Positions 1 through 5,051 of a stretch of 5,051 nt of DNA are shown here, one piece after another. The notes under the pieces are model-generated. The model did no database searches, was not told the DNA's origin, and was given only the letters and a program-made list of their open reading frames with translations. The number at the start of each line of letters is the position of its first letter. Position 1 is the first letter of the stretch. This stretch comes from Deltaproteobacteria bacterium CG07_land_8_20_14_0_80_60_11 (lineage in GTDB: Bacteria; Desulfobacterota; Desulfobaccia; Desulfobaccales; 0-14-0-80-60-11). The DNA lies in the NCBI GenBank assembly GCA_002779455.1, contig PEWM01000158.1:1-5051 (forward strand). The letters are read 5' to 3'. Made by a program: the position numbers and the translations under genes.

Positions 1-2880
1 GCAGCCGTTGGTCCACACCTCGTTGCCCCCTCGATCCAGGAGCAGAAAATTATCCGCCTGGAGCCGGGCTCGGGCCTGGGGGACGCCCGTGAGGACGATT
101 TCACCGGACAGCCGCATAGTGCCGTCGCTTTGGATAACCAGCCCCGGGATCACGATCTTGTCTCCCTGGAGACGAATCTCCCCGGGGGCCAGGCGGTACG
201 GTGTCCCCGCATGAAACAGTTTCAGGGAGCCGGCGCGCCACCGCACATACCCCGAAACCCGGGGTTGCTGCGGATTGCCCCGGGCCTCCGCCACCAGGTC
301 CACCGGGCCTTCCGCGGTTTGCACCTCTTTGCTGATGGAGGTCAACAGGGAAAGGTTGACCCGTTCACTGTGAAGCCGGAGGTCCAGGCCATCCTGGCCC
401 AGGGCAAAGGCAAAGGGCAGCAGGGAGATCTTGACCGGGACCGACCCTTTCCAGATCAGCCGGGAGTGCAGGGGGCCGATCTCCAGGTAGCCGGCCACCT
501 GCGCCTGTTCAGTCTGGTAATTGAGCGTGGTGGTCAGGGTCTGGATGGGAATATGGTTGATCTTGCCACAGCTCAGGGCGATCTGGCCGTCAATAGTTGG
601 GGTCCGGGGGGCGCCGGCCAGGGTCAGCCGGCCGTTGAGCTTCCCCGAGGCGGGCAGACCCAGGGGCGCGAGGAGGCCGGCGTTCAGGTCCCGGATCTCA
701 AGGTGGCCGGACAGTTCCTGGTCCCGGGCCAGGGCAGCGACGGTCACGGCGCCGCCGTCCACCTGAAAAGTTGCCGGGGAGATTTCCCAGCCGGGGAGGA
801 GGCGGACCTGGAAGGCGGTCTTATTCTTGACCGTCAGGGACTGGCTGTGCCAGGAGAGCCGGGCGACGTTCAGGACCAGGGGTTTTTGTAAGCCCGCCAG
901 GTCGGCGGTCCCCGCCGCCTCGAACCTGGGCTCTTTGGGAGAAGTGGCGGCTACCTGGAACTGCCACCGGCCACCGGCGCCGCTGGCCTTGAGGTTAAGG
1001 CGGGTAAACGTACCCCCGGGGGTGCGAAGCCCTGAGCCCTGCAACTGCAGGCTCCCGGATTGGGGCGGTAAACCGGCCAGGGCGCCGCTCAGGTTCGCCG
1101 ACTCCAGGGTGACGCCCTGGAAGGACACTTTTCGGACCTGGGCGGTCAGGTTCACCTGGGGGGCCTTCCAGGACCCCCGGACGGCGCCTTCGGCCGCCAG
1201 GGAGGCAAAGGCCGCCCCCGGAGGCAGAGGCAGAGCGCCGAAGCCGGATACCGCGGCGTTAAACGTGACATCCACCCCAGACTCGGTGAGAGTCCCCCGC
1301 CCGGAGGCCGTAAGGCCCGCCAGCCGGATGCCGGCCCGGGAAATGGTCAGTTTCTTCCCTTCCAGGACGAAGCTGGCGTTCAGGTCCTTCAGGGGTTCCT
1401 TATGCACCCGGCCGCTGGCCTGGAGGTTTCCCGCCAGATAGGCCTGGGCCGGAGAAAAGCCGGGAGGCAGGCGGAACTTGCCCGTAAAACGGGTGGTTAA
1501 ACTGCTGCCGGCGAGCCTGGTCACCCCTACCATGGCGGGCTGCAAGTCCTTCGTCTGCACGGTCAGATTGCCGGAAAGCCCTTTCCTGGTTTCTCCCACC
1601 GGCAGGAGCTGGCCGCTGGCGCCCAGGTCCACGCTCCCAAAATTCCCCGCCACGGAGGCCTGCAGTTCCTGGCTCCCGGCATTGCCGGAGAGCTCCAGCC
1701 GCACCTTATCTACTTTGAGGTCTCGATACCGGAAGGGCGAAAGGTCCAGGCGGGTCTGCAGGGACTCGGGGTTCCAGGGCAGGCCCGTGCCCTCCAGGTG
1801 CAGGTGGGCGTTAACCGGGCTCAGGCCCTGGACCGGCTGCGCCTTGAGGTCCTGGAGTTCCTTGAGCTGGGCCGTGGTCAGGCCCCTGAGGTCCAGGTCC
1901 AGGACGAAGACCGCGGGTTTGAGCCTGGCGTTGAGGCCGCCCTTAACGGCGTATTCGGCCTGGCCGATCTTGCCGTTTACCTGGATTTTCCCCTCTTGGC
2001 GCGTGCTGCTGAGGCTGAACGTGCCGGACAGGTCCCAGGCAGACGGCCAGCGGGACCAGAAGGCGTGGACCTTATCGCCTTTGAGCGGGCCGAGGTTGCC
2101 GGTCAAGGCGCAAGAGAACCCGGCTTTTTCGTTTTTTTCGTAAACGGGCCGGCAGACTTCTCCCTTGAAGGAGACCACGGTTTGGCCGGCCATTTTCAGG
2201 TTCAGGGAGTCGATCTGGGCTACACCCGCGCTATAGGTCAGCCGGGCCGAAAGTTCCGCCCGGCCCTGGGGGGTGGTGATTCCCAGGCTGGCGATGTTGA
2301 CCTCGGCTTGTTGCTGCGGTTGCCCCAAGTTGAGCAGGCTCAGGCTGGATTTGAGGTCCAGGCCGGAGTAGTGGCGGGTGTGGCCGCCTTCGGTAATAAA
2401 CAGCTCGCCCCGGTGCACCAGCAGGTTGGAGAGATCCAGGCCCCGAAATAAATACCTGCTGATTTTTCCCATGAGACCCTGGGGTGCGGCGGGCTTTTCC
2501 GCCTTGAGGAGGTGGCTGACATTCCACTGGCCGGATTTATCCCGGTCCAGGAAGACCCGGGGATTTTCCAGGGCCAGGGTCCCCAGGTCCAGGCGGAAGG
2601 TAGGGATGGACGCCAGGGATAGACGCACCTCAAGGCGATCTACGCTGAGAAAGACCTTGCCATCCGCATCGGTTACCGCCAGATCCTGATAAACTATACC
2701 GGATAAGGGATTGCCCGAGATTTCCCGGGCCGTAACCTTGCCGTTCACTTTACTCTGGATCAGGGAGAGGAGATATGATCCGCCCCAATCGGTGATGTCC
2801 GGCAGGACGGCGCCGGTGGCGCTTTCCCCCAGGCTCAGGAGGAGCACCAGAGAAACCATGACCATCATTGCACGGCGCAT
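1..2880 (-). CDS. tamB: TamB, AsmA-like translocation and assembly module protein (C-terminus outside window)
   Basis: The minus-strand frame starts with ATG at 2880-2878 and stays open for 960 codons to the window edge; I read every codon and found no stop. The N-terminus has a short basic start, a hydrophobic stretch at about residues 5-18, then a pattern typical of AsmA/TamB proteins: GNPLSGIVYQDL (57-67), a DADG turn (71-74), and NPRVFLDRDKSGQWNVSHLL (106-125). The rest is hundreds of residues of short amphipathic beta strands rich in LDL, LSG and GxL patterns, with few cysteines and no catalytic motif, as expected for the long grooved beta structure of TamB. The stretch from about 875 on (GYVRWRAGSLKL at 877-888) resembles the lead-in to the conserved C-terminal TamB domain (DUF490), which would lie beyond position 1. 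Enteric TamB has about 1,260 residues, so roughly 300 or more are probably missing here. Family role: periplasm-spanning partner of TamA in outer-membrane protein assembly and inter-membrane phospholipid transport. It sits 15 bases downstream of tamA, which strongly supports the call. The start is fixed by AGGAGG four bases upstream; ATGs at codons 5 and 6 have no such site. Confidence 0.88.
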   Translation of the reverse strand, partial: MRRAMMVMVSLVLLLSLGESATGAVLPDITDWGGSYLLSLIQSKVNGKVTAREISGNPLSGIVYQDLAVTDADGKVFLSVDRLEVRLSLASIPTFRLDLGTLALENPRVFLDRDKSGQWNVSHLLKAEKPAAPQGLMGKISRYLFRGLDLSNLLVHRGELFITEGGHTRHYSGLDLKSSLSLLNLGQPQQQAEVNIASLGITTPQGRAELSARLTYSAGVAQIDSLNLKMAGQTVVSFKGEVCRPVYEKNEKAGFSCALTGNLGPLKGDKVHAFWSRWPSAWDLSGTFSLSSTRQEGKIQVNGKIGQAEYAVKGGLNARLKPAVFVLDLDLRGLTTAQLKELQDLKAQPVQGLSPVNAHLHLEGTGLPWNPESLQTRLDLSPFRYRDLKVDKVRLELSGNAGSQELQASVAGNFGSVDLGASGQLLPVGETRKGLSGNLTVQTKDLQPAMVGVTRLAGSSLTTRFTGKFRLPPGFSPAQAYLAGNLQASGRVHKEPLKDLNASFVLEGKKLTISRAGIRLAGLTASGRGTLTESGVDVTFNAAVSGFGALPLPPGAAFASLAAEGAVRGSWKAPQVNLTAQVRKVSFQGVTLESANLSGALAGLPPQSGSLQLQGSGLRTPGGTFTRLNLKASGAGGRWQFQVAATSPKEPRFEAAGTADLAGLQKPLVLNVARLSWHSQSLTVKNKTAFQVRLLPGWEISPATFQVDGGAVTVAALARDQELSGHLEIRDLNAGLLAPLGLPASGKLNGRLTLAGAPRTPTIDGQIALSCGKINHIPIQTLTTTLNYQTEQAQVAGYLEIGPLHSRLIWKGSVPVKISLLPFAFALGQDGLDLRLHSERVNLSLLTSISKEVQTAEGPVDLVAEARGNPQQPRVSGYVRWRAGSLKLFHAGTPYRLAPGEIRLQGDKIVIPGLVIQSDGTMRLSGEIVLTGVPQARARLQADNFLLLDRGGNEVWTNGC

Positions 2881-2884
2881 CTCG

Positions 2885-2891
2885 CCTCCTT
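2885..2891 (-). promoter_or_regulatory. Ribosome binding site of tamB in the tamA-tamB junction
   Basis: On the minus strand the 15 bases between the tamA TAG stop and the tamB ATG read GGGGAAGGAGGCGAG. AAGGAGG is a near-perfect Shine-Dalgarno sequence with a short spacer of four bases. No room is left for a promoter or terminator, so tamB is inferred to be translated from the tamA transcript, probably with translational coupling. Confidence 0.85.
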
Positions 2892-2895
2892 CCCC

Positions 2896-4824
2896 CTAAA
2901 AGCCGTAGCCCACGGTGAAATGGACCTGGTAGGGGCTGTCCTGCTGGTAATTGATGCGGTTGGTGGGAAACGCAATATCCACGCCGATGGCCCCGATGGG
3001 GGAGAGATAGCGCAGCCCGACCCCCGGTGAATATTTTAACTGCCCCAGGTCGAGGTTGTGAATCCGGGAAAAGACATTGCCGGCATCCAGGAAGATCACC
3101 CCGCCGATTTTTTTGTAGATGGGGAGGGGGAAGCGTCCTTCGAGGCTGAATTCCAGGACCGTTTCGCCGCCGACGGGGTCGCCGCCAACGTTGCGGGGGC
3201 CCAGGTAGTCCAGCTTATAGCCCCGGACGCTGTTGGCCCCGCCGCTGAAGAAGAGCCGGGAGATGGGGATCTGGGTGGTGGACTGGATGGGTTGGATGAG
3301 GCCGAACCTGACGCGACCCGCCGCCACGAATTTGGAGTCGCCGAGCGCCTGGTAGCGCCGCCAGTCCAGCACCGACTGGGTGAACTGGAGTCCGGAGCCC
3401 AGGAAGGTGGGGGCAAACTCATTGCCCAGGTTCATGATCCCTCCCCGGCGGGGCTCAATGTGGCTGTCCGTCGTATCCTGGCGCAGGCCCAGGAGGGCAA
3501 AGGAAGCCCGGTACATTTTCTCCGGTTGAGTCCCCTCCAGGCGGATCAGGGTCTCCACCGGGAGGTTGAAGGGGCGGGCGAATTCCAGGCCATGACCGAA
3601 GTAGACCCGCAGGTCCCAGGGAATGTCCCGTTCCAACCGGGACTGGGTGAAAAAGGCCCGGTCGTTGAAGCCCGGCAGGTCCCGGCGCCGGGCGCCGCTC
3701 TGCTGCACGAAGTCAAAGGAGGCGCCGAACACCGCCGGATTGGTAAATGATTCCGAGAACAGGTAGCCCAGAGAGGAATATCGGGCATCCAGGTCCAGGA
3801 GCCGGCCGCCGCCCCACAGGTTCCGGTACCGCAGCCCCAGCCGGGCCCGGACCTTCTCTTCATCCCCATACCCCAACCCCGCCTTCAAAGACCGTTTCTT
3901 CTTCTCTACCAGTTCAACGACAATGGGAATGGTGGGTTCCTGCGGGGGAACCTGCTCCGGCGTCAGGACCACACTCCTGAAGAGATCGGTGGCGTAGAGT
4001 TTCCGCTGGGTGTCGAAGAGCTTCTCCTGGTTGAATAGTTGGCCGGTCTTGAAGGTGAGCTTCGAAAGAACGGCGGCCTCGGGAGTTTCCAGTTTCTCCG
4101 CGTCTTTGATCCTCACCTGGCCGAAATAGCACACGGGGCCGGGATTGACGCTGAGGAGAATCTTGGCGGTATTGGTCGCTTCGTTCAGATAAACCCGCCC
4201 CTTCACTCTGACCCGGGGGTAGCCGTGGTTGGGCAGGTAGTTGAGGTAGAGATTTTTGAGATCGTCGTAAGGCTTTTCGGCGAAACGATCCCCGGGGTTG
4301 AGGGGCCATTTCGACCTCAGTTCCGACAGGTCCATCGGCCCGGCGACCTCTACGTCAAGGTCGGTGACCTTGACCCAGGGGCCTTCGTCAATCTTCAGGG
4401 TGACATCCACCGCCCCTCCCGGGCCATAGTTGATTTCGGGTTTGATCTGCGTGTGGTAAAAACCCTGGCGGCGGTAAAAATTCTTCAGGCGCTCCACGTC
4501 GTATTCCAGGTCCTGGAGCCGGAATGGGGGCGGCGTGCGCCAGGGCGGCCAGAAAGACGGCAACTGCATGGATAATTCCTTCTTAAGGTCCTTGACGCGC
4601 ACCGTGCTGGCCCCGACGATGCGGAAAGCATGGAGCGTCAGGGTTGCATGGCCGGCGGCGGCCGGCGGCTCGTAAGGCGCCGGCGGGGCCGGCGCGGTCG
4701 GGGTTGACCCTATGGCCGGCTCGGGGGCGGCGGCCTCGGCCCCCAGGCCCCGGGAAACCCCCACCAGGGTCAGCACCAGGATAAGAGGCAAGAGCCAGCT
4801 TTGCCAGAACCCGGTAACCCGCAT
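2896..4824 (-). CDS. tamA: TamA, Omp85-family outer membrane beta-barrel with three POTRA domains
   Basis: This is a complete 642-residue protein. It begins with a signal peptide (hydrophobic core about 9-22, candidate cleavage near GLGA at 26-29), then a Pro/Ala-rich linker (about 30-59). Three POTRA-like units follow at about 61-148, 149-230 and 231-308; two of the boundaries carry the usual Gly-Pro (EGPW 147-150, NPGP 227-230). From about 311 the beta-barrel begins. It shows the DTTDSHIEPRRGG element (450-462), the loop-6 signature FFSGGANSVRGY (525-536) with the invariant VRGY, the FLDAGNVF strand (578-585), the SPGVGLRYLSPIG strand (599-611), and a terminal Phe in VGYGF, the C-terminal beta-signal read by the BAM complex. 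BamA usually has five POTRAs; three, together with a downstream tamB, point to TamA. E. coli TamA has 577 residues, so this one is longer, mainly through the N-terminal linker and a Trp/Pro-rich insert in POTRA1 (88-100). Role: outer-membrane half of TAM, acting with TamB in outer-membrane protein and lipid assembly. A generic BamA/TamA paralogue is the alternative name. Confidence 0.9.
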   Translation of the reverse strand: MRVTGFWQSWLLPLILVLTLVGVSRGLGAEAAAPEPAIGSTPTAPAPPAPYEPPAAAGHATLTLHAFRIVGASTVRVKDLKKELSMQLPSFWPPWRTPPPFRLQDLEYDVERLKNFYRRQGFYHTQIKPEINYGPGGAVDVTLKIDEGPWVKVTDLDVEVAGPMDLSELRSKWPLNPGDRFAEKPYDDLKNLYLNYLPNHGYPRVRVKGRVYLNEATNTAKILLSVNPGPVCYFGQVRIKDAEKLETPEAAVLSKLTFKTGQLFNQEKLFDTQRKLYATDLFRSVVLTPEQVPPQEPTIPIVVELVEKKKRSLKAGLGYGDEEKVRARLGLRYRNLWGGGRLLDLDARYSSLGYLFSESFTNPAVFGASFDFVQQSGARRRDLPGFNDRAFFTQSRLERDIPWDLRVYFGHGLEFARPFNLPVETLIRLEGTQPEKMYRASFALLGLRQDTTDSHIEPRRGGIMNLGNEFAPTFLGSGLQFTQSVLDWRRYQALGDSKFVAAGRVRFGLIQPIQSTTQIPISRLFFSGGANSVRGYKLDYLGPRNVGGDPVGGETVLEFSLEGRFPLPIYKKIGGVIFLDAGNVFSRIHNLDLGQLKYSPGVGLRYLSPIGAIGVDIAFPTNRINYQQDSPYQVHFTVGYGF

Positions 4825-4838
4825 CCGCTTCTCAGGCG

Positions 4839-4845
4839 CTCCTTT
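4839..4845 (-). promoter_or_regulatory. Probable ribosome binding site of tamA, long spacer
   Basis: The minus strand reads AAAGGAG, a good Shine-Dalgarno match, but 14 bases separate it from the ATG at 4824-4822, which is longer than usual. A weaker GAGAAG (4833-4828) lies three bases before the ATG. No in-frame ATG, GTG or TTG lies between the strong site and the annotated start, and the signal peptide begins properly at that ATG, so the start is kept. Confidence 0.5.
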
Positions 4846-4870
4846 ACCGTGAAAGACTAAGTGCAGTGGT

Positions 4871-4978
4871 TCATAAATACGGCAACGTATTACTTCCCCC
4901 TCACCCCTACCCCCTCTCCCCCAATGGGGGAGAGGGTTGGGGTGAGGGGGGCGATATATGACGTGAGCGTATTTATGA
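4871..4978. repeat. 108-bp palindromic MITE-like/REP-like intergenic element
   Basis: TCATAAATACG at 4871-4881 is an exact inverted repeat of CGTATTTATGA at 4968-4978. GG at 4868-4869 can pair with CC at 4981-4982 across a small internal loop, extending the outer arms. Inside lies a GC-rich hairpin (4896-4950). Between the two, CGTAT (4886-4890) can pair with the bases at 4958-4963 with one bulge, so nearly the whole element is an imperfect palindrome. It has no coding capacity of its own. No clear target-site duplication is visible. The organisation resembles a non-autonomous miniature element or a bacterial REP-type palindrome. A second copy would be needed to prove that it is a repeat family, and the window has only one. 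Confidence 0.65.
4896..4950. repeat. GC-rich hairpin core of the palindromic element
   Basis: CCCCCTCACCCC (4896-4907) pairs perfectly with GGGGTGAGGGGG (4939-4950) over 12 bp. CCCTCTCCCCC (4912-4922) pairs perfectly with GGGGGAGAGGG (4926-4936) over 11 bp. The two stems are separated by a small asymmetric internal loop (TACC against TT) and capped by a three-base AAT loop. The CCCTCACCCC/CCCTCTCCC pattern is, from general knowledge, a very widespread intergenic palindrome in proteobacterial genomes. No T-run follows on either strand, so it is not a canonical intrinsic terminator, although such a stable hairpin could still affect read-through or RNA decay. Confidence 0.8.
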
Positions 4979-5051
4979 TGCCCCGGTAAAAAGTCAGGCG
5001 GCCATTTTTAACGCAAATGGGCCGGAATATGCATCGGGGATGAAAAACTGG
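4979..5051. other. Short unassigned stretch upstream of the palindromic element
   Basis: No complete gene is visible in these 73 bases. There is a weak hairpin at 5000-5023: GGCCATTT pairs with AAATGGGCC around a seven-base loop, with one bulged G. A minus-strand frame entering from the right edge reads about 18 codons (QFFIPDAYSGPFALKMAA) and stops at TGA 4996-4994, so it could be the tail of an upstream gene. A plus-strand ATG at 5040 opens MKNW before the window ends. Neither can be confirmed from so few bases. Confidence 0.35.

Noticed and set aside
130..891. Plus-strand open frame of 253 codons antisense to tamB
   Set aside because: It lies codon-on-codon opposite tamB. Such frames stay open because TTA, CTA and TCA codons are rare in GC-rich minus-strand genes. 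No ribosome binding site or recognisable domain; composition is Gly/Gln/Pro-rich.
827..2143. Plus-strand frames at 827-1441 and 1478-2143, rich in Arg, Pro and Ser
   Set aside because: Arg/Pro/Ser-rich translations are typical of shifted frames in GC-rich DNA, and both lie wholly within tamB.
1798..2451. Plus-strand open frame of 217 codons antisense to tamB
   Set aside because: Same codon-on-codon antisense register as the frame at 130-891, and tamB beneath it has clear family features.
1..2880. Tandem DNA repeats suggested by frequent GTCCAGG-type words on the plus strand
   Set aside because: These are the reverse complement of frequent Leu-Asp-Leu codon runs in TamB beta strands. Spacing is irregular, so this is protein composition, not a DNA repeat array.
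3058..3750. Plus-strand open frame of 230 codons antisense to tamA
   Set aside because: Exact antisense register of tamA, overlapping its barrel including the VRGY motif. No independent coding evidence.
3914..4309. Minus-strand frame of 131 codons inside tamA
   Set aside because: Frame-shifted shadow of the POTRA2-3 coding region, with Arg/Gln/Pro-rich low-quality sequence.
4896..4950. Intrinsic terminator
   Set aside because: The hairpin is very stable, but no T-run follows it on either strand, and it lies upstream of tamA within a larger palindrome.
4865..5051. Small minus-strand gene through the palindrome, ending near the TAA at 4892-4890
   Set aside because: The frame is open but its end is just the translated repeat, a known source of false small genes; no start or ribosome binding site is visible.
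5040..5051. Divergent gene starting ATG at 5040
   Set aside because: Only four codons are in the window, and the upstream CGGGG is a poor ribosome binding site at too short a distance.

Overview
This 5,051-base, GC-rich window carries one operon on the minus strand, which reads from right to left. The two genes encode the outer-membrane and periplasmic halves of a translocation and assembly module (TAM). tamA is complete: a 642-residue Omp85-family protein with a signal peptide, three POTRA-like domains and a C-terminal beta-barrel. tamB follows after a 15-base gap that carries its ribosome binding site. It runs open for 960 codons to the left edge of the window, so its C-terminus lies outside.

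Layout, left to right: 1-2880 is tamB (minus, 3' end missing); 2881-2895 is the tamA-tamB junction with a strong Shine-Dalgarno sequence; 2896-4824 is tamA (minus); 4825-4870 is the tamA leader; 4871-4978 is a 108-bp, nearly full-length palindrome with 11-bp terminal inverted repeats and a GC-rich central hairpin; 4979-5051 is a short stretch with a weak hairpin and possibly the last codons of an upstream minus-strand gene.

The protein content shows a diderm (Gram-negative) bacterium. Three things fit a Deltaproteobacteria-type lineage (Desulfobacterota and relatives): the GC-rich codon use, a TamA longer than the enteric one with a Pro/Ala-rich linker, and the direct tamA-tamB pairing. That placement is inference; no marker gene in the window fixes it.

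Working model: TamA sits in the outer membrane with its POTRA domains in the periplasm. TamB, an AsmA-like repetitive beta protein, spans the periplasm from the inner-membrane side and docks to TamA. The family is linked to outer-membrane protein assembly and, more recently, to phospholipid movement between the two membranes. I see no undescribed multi-gene system. The least explained part is the palindromic element upstream of tamA. Small points in the two proteins also merit a look: a possibly cleavable TamB N-terminus, a cysteine pair in TamB, and a Trp/Pro-rich insert in TamA POTRA1.
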